Assembly (NCBI GenBank): GCA_903847285.1
Contig: CAINDH010000280.1
Span: 1-39,346 of the forward strand
DNA length: 39,346 nucleotides
Source of the DNA: an uncultured Verrucomicrobia subdivision 3 bacterium
Lineage (GTDB): Bacteria > Verrucomicrobiota > Verrucomicrobiae > Limisphaerales > UBA11358
Direction of reading: 5' to 3'
Shown: one piece after another, positions 1-7,702 of the stretch
How positions within the stretch are numbered: position 1 is the stretch's first letter
Layout: every line of letters starts with the position of its first letter
Position numbers and translations under genes: made by a program
Notes under the pieces: model-generated
Databases searched by the model: none
What the model saw: only the letters and a program-made list of their open reading frames with translations
What the model was told of the DNA's origin: nothing

Positions 1-1368
1 AATGTAGCTGCTGATCATCAGCACCGCCTTGCCGCGCGCCGCGAGTTCATCAATCAATTGGTAAATCTGCGCCTTCGAGCCGACGTCAATGCCGCGCGTC
101 GGTTCGTCCAGCAGCAGCACGTCCACGTCCGCGTGCAGCAGGCGCGCGATGGCGACCTTCTGCTGGTTGCCGCCGCTCAAGCCGCTGATGCGCTGCTCTG
201 GCCCCTGGCACTTGATGGGAATTTTTTCGATCCACGGCTGACACGCCGCGCGTTGACGAGCCGGCATCACCAAACCCAGCGGACCAAGTCCTTCAAGTCG
301 CGCGAGCGTCATGTTGTCCGCGATGCTCAAGCCGAGTGCGAGGCCCTCCGTCTTGCGGTCTTCGCTCACGAGACCGACGCGCTGTGACCAGCGTTTTGCG
401 GGCGAACCATTACCTTCAATGCTGCCGATGCGAATCTCACCATTCGTCACGCGGTTCAAACCAAAAATCGCGCGCATCAACTCCGTTCTGCCTGCGCCGA
501 CCAATCCAGAAATTCCTAAAACCTCGCCGCGACGCAATTGCAGCGACGCACCTTTCGGTTTCGCGATGCCGCTCAAATTTTTCATTTCCAGAATCACTTC
601 GCCCGGAATGCGAGCCGAGCGCGGATACAGTTCATCTACATTGCGCCCGACCATCAGCGCGATGATGCGTTCGTTGGGCGTTTCCGTCGTCACGCCGCTC
701 CCGACGGTTTCGCCGTCGCGCAAAACCGTGAAGCGATCACACACGGCGCGGACTTCTTCGAGGAAATGCGAGATATAGACGATGGAAATATTTTTCGCCT
801 TGAGCCGACGGATGAGCGCAAAGAGTTTTTCAATGTCCTTGGCCGTGAGCGAACTTGTTGGTTCGTCCAGCACCAGCACACGGCAGTCGAGCGCCACGGC
901 GCGGGCGATCTCCACCAACTGCTGCTGCGCGATGGCGAGGCGGCGCACCTGCGTTTCGGGCGCGATGTCCGCGAGGCCGACTTCCGCCAGCGCGGCGGCG
1001 GCGCGACGTTTCATCTCCGGCCAGTTCATCAACGGCCCGCGTGACGGCTCGATGCCGAGCAGAATATTTTCCATCACGGACAGATGCGGCGCGAGCGCGA
1101 GTTCTTGATAGATCATCGCCACGCCGGACTTGCGCGCGTGCAGCGGATTGCCGGGAACGTAAGCCGTGCCATCGAGAAACATCTGGCCCTCGTCCGGCGG
1201 AATCGCGCCGGACAAAATTTTCATCAACGTGGATTTGCCCGCGCCGTTTTCGCCGACAAGCGCCATGACTTCGCCGGGCGCGACGGACAGCTCCACGCCG
1301 CGCAACGCCTTCGTCGCGCCGAAGCTCCGGCGCACGCCGCGCATTTCGAGTCTGGGAGCAGAATTCAT
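1..1368 (-). CDS. Sugar ABC transporter ATP-binding protein (RbsA/MglA/XylG type), 3' end outside window
   Basis: Reading from an ATG at 1368 gives 456 codons with no stop, running off the left edge. The protein has two nucleotide-binding domains in tandem, the arrangement of monosaccharide importers that power uptake through a membrane permease. Domain 1 has Walker A GENGAGKST (residues 39-47) and Walker B VLVLDEPTSSL. Domain 2 has the degenerate Walker A GLVGAGRTE typical of this family, a signature LSGGNQQK and Walker B LLLDEPTRGID. Family members are about 500 residues, so roughly the last 40-50 are missing. No permease or binding protein is visible; they would lie to the left if this is an operon. 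The gene follows the secreted protein gene at 1448-3217 on the same strand after 79 bases, so co-transcription is possible but not shown. The sugar cannot be told from the ATPase. Confidence 0.93.
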   Translation of the reverse strand, partial: MNSAPRLEMRGVRRSFGATKALRGVELSVAPGEVMALVGENGAGKSTLMKILSGAIPPDEGQMFLDGTAYVPGNPLHARKSGVAMIYQELALAPHLSVMENILLGIEPSRGPLMNWPEMKRRAAAALAEVGLADIAPETQVRRLAIAQQQLVEIARAVALDCRVLVLDEPTSSLTAKDIEKLFALIRRLKAKNISIVYISHFLEEVRAVCDRFTVLRDGETVGSGVTTETPNERIIALMVGRNVDELYPRSARIPGEVILEMKNLSGIAKPKGASLQLRRGEVLGISGLVGAGRTELMRAIFGLNRVTNGEIRIGSIEGNGSPAKRWSQRVGLVSEDRKTEGLALGLSIADNMTLARLEGLGPLGLVMPARQRAACQPWIEKIPIKCQGPEQRISGLSGGNQQKVAIARLLHADVDVLLLDEPTRGIDVGSKAQIYQLIDELAARGKAVLMISSYI

Positions 1369-1447
1369 GGGGATAATCTTAAGCGCGTGAAAATTTTTGG
1401 CGAAAGAATTTTTTATTCTTCTGGCAAGGGCTAGGCCGACTGAATGG

Positions 1448-3217
1448 CTACGGATACACCGCGCGGTAAAAGCGGAATGGAAAATTCGTCGCCAGCACGT
1501 CGGTATATTGCATTGTGCCGAGCGGGCCGGTGAGGTTGGTCAGCACCGGTTGCCACGCGGTCAGATTAGTCGAGGCATCAATGCGCCAAGTGGTGTTGGA
1601 CAGGCTTTGCAGGGTGAGTAGAAAATATTTCTTCGACAACGTGTTGGATGCGGATAACTGGTAGGCGGGGCGGACGATAACCGAGAAACTATTCGTGACA
1701 CTCACCGGCGGCAAGCTTTCGTCATCAACTTTCACAGACAAAATATTCGTGCCGATGGCCGGGTGTGTGTTGGTCCAGGTGATTAATCCGTTGGTGGCCA
1801 CGATGGCGTTGGTGGACGCGGCGGTGAGCGCAAAAATATATTTTGCTGCGGGCGAAAGACTATTCGTAGCACTCGCGCTTGCAGAAAAATTTTGTCCGGC
1901 GGTGATGGTCTGCGTGGCGGGCAACGTGAGGACGGGAAAAGTGACCACAGAAATATCGTCCACATACCACCCGGCAGCGTTGCCAAAGCTACCGACGCCC
2001 GACTCGAAATGAAACGCCGCGCGCAAGGTTTGGCCGGTGAAGGCGCTCAAGTCCAAGGAGACATTCGTCCAGCCGCCGCTACTGATGCCGGCCGCGCCCA
2101 CGCTGATGTTGGTCTTTGAAAGCGTCTGCCATTTGTTCGTGCTGATACTGGTCGAGGTTGTGATGTTGGTGGCGATGACGTTGATGTTGGTGAAGGCGTA
2201 GGTGTTGGTGGTGGTGATAATGTTGGTCACTCCGGCAGAGACATTGGTGCTGGTGGTGAAATTGGTTCCCGTGTTGATGTTCGTGAGGGTAATGTAGTTG
2301 GTATAGGCGGTGAAGTTGGTGAACACAAAACTGCTGCTCACCTCGACGTAGCCCAGCGCGTTAATAAATTGATACCACTGTGCGAAGCGCAAAGCCGGGC
2401 TGCCGGACGGTGGCACAGTGAACGGCGGCGTGACGAGACGCGTGTTTACAAACCAGCCGTAGTTGCCCGCCAAAACCGTGCCCGCACAATTCGTTCCGGT
2501 GTGCGCGCGAAGACCGGCGGTATTGGTGGCGGGGCCACTGGTGGGTTTGCCGATTTGCCAAGTGCCGGTTTCCACCGACCAATCGCTGGGGCTGGCTTCA
2601 AAACTTTCAGGGTTGTTCAACACTGGCGTGCTGGTGACGAGCGCCACATCGTCCACATACCAACCGAGGTCATTGCCAAAGCCGCTGGCGCCGGAGATGA
2701 AATGGAAGGCCAAAAGTAAATTCGTCCCGGCGAACGCGCCCAGATCAATGGAGGTTCGCGACCAAACACCGCTGCTCGTGCTGGCGGTGCCGCCGACGCT
2801 GATGTTGGTGGGCGTGATGCTCTGCCAGTTGGTGCTGCCGACGATTTGCACTTCCACGAAGCCGAGGGCGTTGACGAATTGGAACCATTGCCAGAAACGA
2901 AGACGCGGAGATTGACTGGCATCAGGGATGGTCAGGAACGGCGAGCCGTTGTAATTGGTGCAAACGAGGCGGCGGTCCACATTGGCGGGCGCATTGCCGG
3001 TCAGGCCGGTGGTGGCGCAACGCGAACCGGCGTAGCTACGGAAACCGGACGCGTTAGTGTTCGGCCCGGTGGTGGGCGAACCAATTTTCCAGGCGGTGTT
3101 GGTAGTCCAACGGCTCGCAGCGTTGGTCTCAAAATTATCTACCCATAAAATAGTTTCCGCCCGACTGGCCAGCGTGTCGAGCAGCAGCAGGGCGGAAATT
3201 TTGGCGGCCAGTTTCAT
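1448..3217 (-). CDS. Large secreted protein with two duplicated beta-sandwich domains
   Basis: A 589-residue protein with an N-terminal signal peptide (about residues 1-20, ending in SRA). Residues 21-196 and 203-426 are two copies of one domain: each starts with a DNFE/ESFE-type strand, carries W-K/Q-I-G-x-P-T-x-GP, a W-Y/F-Q-F-x-NALG segment and ends GWYVDD. The pattern resembles MAM/jelly-roll adhesion modules of secreted hydrolases, but no catalytic motif was found. Copy 2 carries a Thr/Asn-rich insertion (about 294-361). Residues 430-515 look like an Ig/cadherin-type domain. The tail ends FRFYRAVYP, an ending seen in many Verrucomicrobia secreted proteins. The gene starts 23 bases after the secretin stop, so it is probably the last gene of the export operon and may be a substrate or surface partner of that machinery; this is inference. 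Specific function unknown. Confidence 0.85.
   Translation of the reverse strand: MKLAAKISALLLLDTLASRAETILWVDNFETNAASRWTTNTAWKIGSPTTGPNTNASGFRSYAGSRCATTGLTGNAPANVDRRLVCTNYNGSPFLTIPDASQSPRLRFWQWFQFVNALGFVEVQIVGSTNWQSITPTNISVGGTASTSSGVWSRTSIDLGAFAGTNLLLAFHFISGASGFGNDLGWYVDDVALVTSTPVLNNPESFEASPSDWSVETGTWQIGKPTSGPATNTAGLRAHTGTNCAGTVLAGNYGWFVNTRLVTPPFTVPPSGSPALRFAQWYQFINALGYVEVSSSFVFTNFTAYTNYITLTNINTGTNFTTSTNVSAGVTNIITTTNTYAFTNINVIATNITTSTSISTNKWQTLSKTNISVGAAGISSGGWTNVSLDLSAFTGQTLRAAFHFESGVGSFGNAAGWYVDDISVVTFPVLTLPATQTITAGQNFSASASATNSLSPAAKYIFALTAASTNAIVATNGLITWTNTHPAIGTNILSVKVDDESLPPVSVTNSFSVIVRPAYQLSASNTLSKKYFLLTLQSLSNTTWRIDASTNLTAWQPVLTNLTGPLGTMQYTDVLATNFPFRFYRAVYP
2135..2338 (-). repeat. Thr/Asn-rich low-complexity insertion in the secreted protein
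   Basis: This stretch encodes residues of about 294-361 of the 589-residue secreted protein, dominated by Thr, Asn, Ile and Val in repeating TN pairs (for example TNIITTTNTY and TNITTSTSIST). On the plus strand it appears as imperfect GTTGGTG-like runs. The first copy of the duplicated domain has only about seven residues at the same place (IVGSTNW), so the stretch is an insertion into one copy. Confidence 0.75.
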
Positions 3218-3240
3218 GGGGCGGGCGGATGCGTCGCCGG

Positions 3241-5694
3241 TTAATTCTCCGCGTTCAAAATTTTGTCGCGGGCGGTCTTGTAATCATCGTCCGACAACTT
3301 GCCGGTCATGTGGTCGTTGAGGAGCGCATCGAGTTTTTTCTTTTGGGCGGCGGAGCGGACGGCTTCCATCTCGGCGGATTTTTTCTGGAAATCAACTCGT
3401 GCGCGTTCCAACGCCGCACCGGCAGGATCCACGGTGGTCGAGGCTGGCGTGGGGTCAGGCATGGTGGCCGGAGTCTGGTTTTCCAGCGCGGCGGCGGGCA
3501 CGTTCGTGTTGGCCAACGATTCGAGCGGCATGAGCACGTTGAAGAATCCATTGGTGTTGCTGCCGTTCTTGGCATTCCGCAATTCGCGTTTGCGTTCGGC
3601 CTCCACAAGTTTGTGCTCGTAGTCAGCATCGCTGGCGGCGGCGGCGGAAACGCCGGGCAGTCGCTGGGTTTCCTTGATGGTGTTCTTTGCGGCAAGTTCA
3701 GGCGTCTTCAAGACGGTGGGGCGCATCAGGACGATGAGTTCCGAGCGGCCTTTGGAATCGCTGCGCGAGGTGAAGAGATTGCCCAGCAGCGGAATATCGG
3801 AGAGGAACGGCACGCCGGATTTGGCGGTCTGCTTGTCAGACTTGATGAAGCCGCCGAGCATCACGGTATCGCGGTCACGGACGGTGATGGATGAACTCAA
3901 GGTGCGCTTGAGGGTTTTGGGGACGTCGTTGCCATCAATCTTCGTGAAGCCATCTACGTCGTCAATGTTCTGCACGATGTCCATGCTGACTTCGCCATCG
4001 GGATTGATGAACGGCGTAACATCCAGTTCCACACCGACGGACAACTGCGCGTATTGTGAGCTGTTGCCGCCGCCATAGCCGCCGTTGTAATAAGTGCCAG
4101 TGACGTAAGGCACGGTGCTGCCCACGAAAAATTGCGCGGCCTTGGCCTGCGAGGTCTGGATGCGCGGGCGCTGGATGATGCTTGCGTGGCTGTCCGATTC
4201 CGCGGCCGTGATGGCAACATCATAGTTCGGCCCGATGTTACCGAAATAGCTCAAGCCACCGGGCAGTGAATTGGCGAATGCGCCGCCGTTGGTGCCGAGC
4301 GACGAGGTGACTGCCTTGGTCGTGCCCACCACCACGTTGCTGAACGCGCCGGAACCGTAGTTGGTGGTGATGGTCTGCAAAAAGCTGGCGAAGTTCTGGC
4401 CGTTGTTGAAGCCGCCGCCGCCAAGAATGTTGCCGCCGAGCGACTGCGGATTCTGTGCCGCCGACACGCCGAGCTTGAAGGTGTTGCCGATGGTCACGTT
4501 CATGATGACGGCCTCGATGAGCACCTGCGCGAGCGGCACGTCCAACTTGCTGATGATTTCCTTGATCATCGTCATGTCCTGACGCGTGGCGTAGATAAGC
4601 AGCGTGCTGCTACTTTCGTTCGGGATGATTTTCGTCTGGCCAAACAATTGGATTTGGTCCTGACCGCCACCACCACCGCCGGTTGGGCCGCTGGCTTTGT
4701 TGATGATGTTTTGCAAGCGCGATTGAAAACTGGTTCCCGCCGCCGGCGTGCCGTTCGGCGTGGCCGTGCCACCGGCGCGTCCGCCCATGCCGCCCTGCTG
4801 GTAATTATTTCCGCCGAACCCACCGCCGCCGCCCATGCCCCCGCCGAGGCCGCCGCCGCTGCGATTGCCCAAACCGCTGATGGGCGCGCTGCTTGCGCCC
4901 TGACCGATGCTCACCGTGGAACCACCACCGCCGCCGCCGAGGCTGTTCAAGGCAGACGCGATTTCATCCACCTTCGCGTAGCGAATCGGGATGACTTCGG
5001 AGATATATTCCGCCGGCACACTCACGTCAATCTGGTCAATCATCTCGAGCATGCGCTTCACGTTTTCCGCGTAGTCACGGATGACGAGGATGCCGTTGTC
5101 ATCAATCGGAAAAACTGAATTCGGCAGCTTGCCGAACGGCGTGATGAGCGGAACCATCAAACTGGGCTTAACATATTTCAACTGCGTGATGTGCGTGATG
5201 TAAGTGCCGAGGTTCGGCAGGTTCGTCGTGCCGGAGCGATCCACCTCGCCACCGGCGGCATTGGCGGCGTCGGATGTCAGTGCCTTCACGAATTTGTCGC
5301 CGATGTTAACCACGGAAATGTTGTTGAGCGCCAGCACCGCTTGCAATGCCTGGATCGCTTCCGAGCGCGTCAATGGGGTCTGCGTCTTTAAAACAATTTT
5401 TGCCTCCGGCAACGCGGCGCGGAGAATCGTGCGATTCACCAGCTTCGCATATACATCCAGCACTTGATTCACATCCACGCCGGAAAAATCAATCAACCCC
5501 GGCGGAATGGTTTCTTCCGGCGGCACGGTGGTGGCGGGCGTTGTCGGCGCGGCGGCGGGTGCGGCCAGCGACTGAGTGTAACGCGGCTGACGCGTGCGCC
5601 CGATGCCGGCTCCCGGCGTGGTGGGCGCGGGAATTTGCGCGAGAAGTTCGGAGCCGGTGAAGGCCAGCAGCAATGCGAGCAGGATAGTTTTCAT
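3241..5694 (-). CDS. gspD: Outer-membrane secretin (GspD/PilQ family)
   Basis: An 817-residue secretin, the outer-membrane ring of type II secretion or type IV pilus systems. It has a signal peptide (1-20, ending LLAQ), periplasmic N-domains (about 66-250 and 345-395; typical pieces are IPPGLIDFSGVDV, DDNGILVIRDYAENVKRM and SSSTLLIYAT), and the C-terminal secretin domain with VPYVTG, VELDVTPFINPDGEV and the signature GVPFLSDIPLLGNLF. Between the N-domains, residues 253-345 form an unusually long Gly-rich loop. The C-terminus carries a charged, coiled-coil-like tail of about 60 residues after a Pro/Thr-rich linker. The ATG at 5694 overlaps the stop of the upstream PilO/GspM-like gene by four bases (ATGA), which suggests translational coupling and supports this start. 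Whether it serves secretion or pili cannot be decided from this gene alone. Confidence 0.94.
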   Translation of the reverse strand: MKTILLALLLAFTGSELLAQIPAPTTPGAGIGRTRQPRYTQSLAAPAAAPTTPATTVPPEETIPPGLIDFSGVDVNQVLDVYAKLVNRTILRAALPEAKIVLKTQTPLTRSEAIQALQAVLALNNISVVNIGDKFVKALTSDAANAAGGEVDRSGTTNLPNLGTYITHITQLKYVKPSLMVPLITPFGKLPNSVFPIDDNGILVIRDYAENVKRMLEMIDQIDVSVPAEYISEVIPIRYAKVDEIASALNSLGGGGGGSTVSIGQGASSAPISGLGNRSGGGLGGGMGGGGGFGGNNYQQGGMGGRAGGTATPNGTPAAGTSFQSRLQNIINKASGPTGGGGGGQDQIQLFGQTKIIPNESSSTLLIYATRQDMTMIKEIISKLDVPLAQVLIEAVIMNVTIGNTFKLGVSAAQNPQSLGGNILGGGGFNNGQNFASFLQTITTNYGSGAFSNVVVGTTKAVTSSLGTNGGAFANSLPGGLSYFGNIGPNYDVAITAAESDSHASIIQRPRIQTSQAKAAQFFVGSTVPYVTGTYYNGGYGGGNSSQYAQLSVGVELDVTPFINPDGEVSMDIVQNIDDVDGFTKIDGNDVPKTLKRTLSSSITVRDRDTVMLGGFIKSDKQTAKSGVPFLSDIPLLGNLFTSRSDSKGRSELIVLMRPTVLKTPELAAKNTIKETQRLPGVSAAAASDADYEHKLVEAERKRELRNAKNGSNTNGFFNVLMPLESLANTNVPAAALENQTPATMPDPTPASTTVDPAGAALERARVDFQKKSAEMEAVRSAAQKKKLDALLNDHMTGKLSDDDYKTARDKILNAEN

Positions 5695-6287
5695 TTTGCC
5701 TTTGCGGGTGAATTTTTTGCGGCGGCGGGCGCGGGCGCAGTGGCCGCCGGTTTGGGATTTTTCTGGTAGCTGGCCACGAGCTTGATGTCGGCGCCAAGGC
5801 GTTGGCGCGCCGCATCCGGCGTCAACGTTAGATCGCGCACGCGAATCATCGAAGCGCCGGAACCGATCTTATAAAGGAAATCTACGAGCTGTTCCTCCGT
5901 GGCGTGGACCTGGATGTTCTGCACCTGCTCCACAAAAAACTGGTTGGTCGTCATCCGCGTCGGCGAATATCTTTCAATACCAAAGCCGCTGGCCGAGGCT
6001 TGTGACTGGATGGTGCGCATGAAATTAATGGCCTGATCTTCCGCCGCCACATATTCGCCGTCGCTCTCGAAAACTTGCACCTGCTTTTCAAGCTCCGGCT
6101 TTTGCGCTACAGCGGTCTGGTAAGTTTTTAACTTCTGCTGCGCGTCGGTGTAGCGGTTGGTGAGGTTGCCCCAATCAGAAAAGTGCGGCCAGATGAACAC
6201 CGCGTTCAGCACAATGAGCAGCACGACGCCCACGCCGATGACGAGGCGGCGTTCCATGGGACGGAGGTGTGCAAAAAATTTCTTCAT
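5691..6287 (-). CDS. GspM/PilO-like inner-membrane assembly protein
   Basis: A 198-residue bitopic protein with a short basic cytoplasmic N-terminus, one membrane segment (about residues 14-30), a coiled-coil stretch (about 38-65) and a periplasmic ferredoxin-like part. It ends in an Ala/Pro/Lys-rich tail. This is the build of PilO and GspM, which form the inner-membrane platform with PilN/GspL. The start was placed at 6287 rather than at an ATG 45 bases upstream for two reasons. First, the ATG overlaps the stop of the preceding gene as ATGA. Second, a GGAG/AGGAG ribosome-binding sequence sits about seven bases upstream. Its end overlaps the secretin start in the same way. Sequence identity in this family is low, so the call rests mainly on topology and gene order. 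Confidence 0.85.
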   Translation of the reverse strand: MKKFFAHLRPMERRLVIGVGVVLLIVLNAVFIWPHFSDWGNLTNRYTDAQQKLKTYQTAVAQKPELEKQVQVFESDGEYVAAEDQAINFMRTIQSQASASGFGIERYSPTRMTTNQFFVEQVQNIQVHATEEQLVDFLYKIGSGASMIRVRDLTLTPDAARQRLGADIKLVASYQKNPKPAATAPAPAAAKNSPAKAK

Positions 6288-7690
6288 GGCGCGCTCCTCT
6301 CCGTGTGCAACAGTTCGGTAGTAAGACTCCAAGTCGTTGATCCGCCCTGCGTGACCGGGTTGACATGGCTGCCGCTGAGCAAATCAAAAAACGGCTGGCC
6401 GTTAACCTGTGTTTTTCTTAAGGCTTCATCGAAGTTGAGCAGGGTGTTCACCATGTCCGCCGTGGTTGAACCGCTCAATGCGAGCCGCTGACCTTCCGTG
6501 AAGCCCATGCGCTGAACGGTGAGCCCGGGCGGCGTCTGTTGTGCGACAACTTTCCAAACGTCCAGCGCCGCGTATTTCAACTGCGCGCGTTCTTGCAGCA
6601 CCGCATACTTCGCTTTCAGCTCCACCACGTTGGTGTAACTCTGGCTGATGGCGGCAACCTGCGACTCCACACCATGCGCCTGCCAGCCGCGAAAGCCGAC
6701 CGCGCAAAAGTAAATTGCGAGGAACACCGCATACGCCGCGCCCGCCCAGCCGAGGCCCGTCAACCATAGCCGGTCAATGAACTGCTGGTGGTAGCGCGCG
6801 GAAAATTCCTGCGGCAACAAATTCACTTTTGCATCCGCGTCCGCCGCGCGCTTCGTGGTGCGCAACGCCAGTTCCACCGGGGCGGGTGGCGTGATGACCG
6901 TCGCCGTGCCACCGGTGGCCGCGCGCAAAACATTCTCCCACTCCGTCGCGTTCGCCGGATCGGCGACGAGGTTCCACTTCGGCTCGGAAGTCAGCCAGCC
7001 TTCGACTTCGCCCGCCATCATCAACAGGGAAAGTTGCTGCTGTAATTCCGCCGCGCGGTCGCCCGCTGCCGGCAGCGTCACAAAACTCAAGCTGCGTAAC
7101 GCGCCGCCATCACGCCAGGCCACGAGCGCCGCGTTTTGGCCGGACATTGAAAATGGAAACAGCCACACGCCATCACCGGTCGCAGCGACAGCTTCGAGCT
7201 GGTCGAGCATCGGCACTTCGAGTCGGTCGGCGAGATAGCCCTCCTTCTCCAGTTTGCCAAGAAATTCTTCCACCGCGCCGCGGGCCGCGAGGATGACCAT
7301 AATGGTCTGCAAACTTTCCACCGTGCCATCCGCCTTGGCTGCGCTGGAGTGCGTGCCGAGTGCGTGCATGGTCCACACGACTTGCGTAATGGGAATCGGC
7401 GAGAGTTTTTCCAACTGCAACTCCACCATGGAAAAAGTTTCTTCCGTGTTCGCCGCCGGCAATTCAATGACGCGGAGAAAAACATTTTCCGGCGGCAGCC
7501 ACGCGAGGTTCAGCTTGGGTTGCCACAGGGAACTCCAGGATTTGGCGACGAATTTGGCTGGCATCGTCTCCGTGTGCGGCACGCGCTGCTCGCGCGCGAG
7601 CACGAAGCTGCCGCCCTTCGCGTCGAACTGCCAGAGGCGTTTCGCGTCCGGGGCGACGTGGAGGAGGTTGCATGAATTCCAGCGAGCCAT
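6284..7690 (-). CDS. GspL-like protein: PilM-type cytoplasmic part joined to PilN-type part
   Basis: A 468-residue protein. Residues 1-280 look like the actin-fold cytoplasmic part of PilM/GspL (for example ELQLEKLSPIPITQVVW). Next comes VNLLP (289-293), the hallmark at the start of PilN, then a membrane segment (about 308-333), a coiled-coil stretch and a ferredoxin-like periplasmic domain containing MVNTLLNFDEALRK. Type IV pilus systems usually encode PilM and PilN separately. T2SS GspL has both parts in one chain, so the gene order E-L-M-D fits a GspL reading. It would bind the cytoplasmic ATPase and connect it to the periplasmic platform. The ATG at 7690 lies 12 bases after the GspE stop. 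Clear nucleotide-binding motifs were not seen in the PilM-like part. Confidence 0.85.
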   Translation of the reverse strand: MARWNSCNLLHVAPDAKRLWQFDAKGGSFVLAREQRVPHTETMPAKFVAKSWSSLWQPKLNLAWLPPENVFLRVIELPAANTEETFSMVELQLEKLSPIPITQVVWTMHALGTHSSAAKADGTVESLQTIMVILAARGAVEEFLGKLEKEGYLADRLEVPMLDQLEAVAATGDGVWLFPFSMSGQNAALVAWRDGGALRSLSFVTLPAAGDRAAELQQQLSLLMMAGEVEGWLTSEPKWNLVADPANATEWENVLRAATGGTATVITPPAPVELALRTTKRAADADAKVNLLPQEFSARYHQQFIDRLWLTGLGWAGAAYAVFLAIYFCAVGFRGWQAHGVESQVAAISQSYTNVVELKAKYAVLQERAQLKYAALDVWKVVAQQTPPGLTVQRMGFTEGQRLALSGSTTADMVNTLLNFDEALRKTQVNGQPFFDLLSGSHVNPVTQGGSTTWSLTTELLHTERSAP

Positions 7691-7702
7691 GTAAAAAAAT
7701 AG

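Noticed and set aside
1396..1430. Small AT hairpin AAGAAT/ATTCTT between the secreted protein and the ABC gene
   Set aside because: The six-pair AT stem is too weak and lacks a following T-run on the minus strand.
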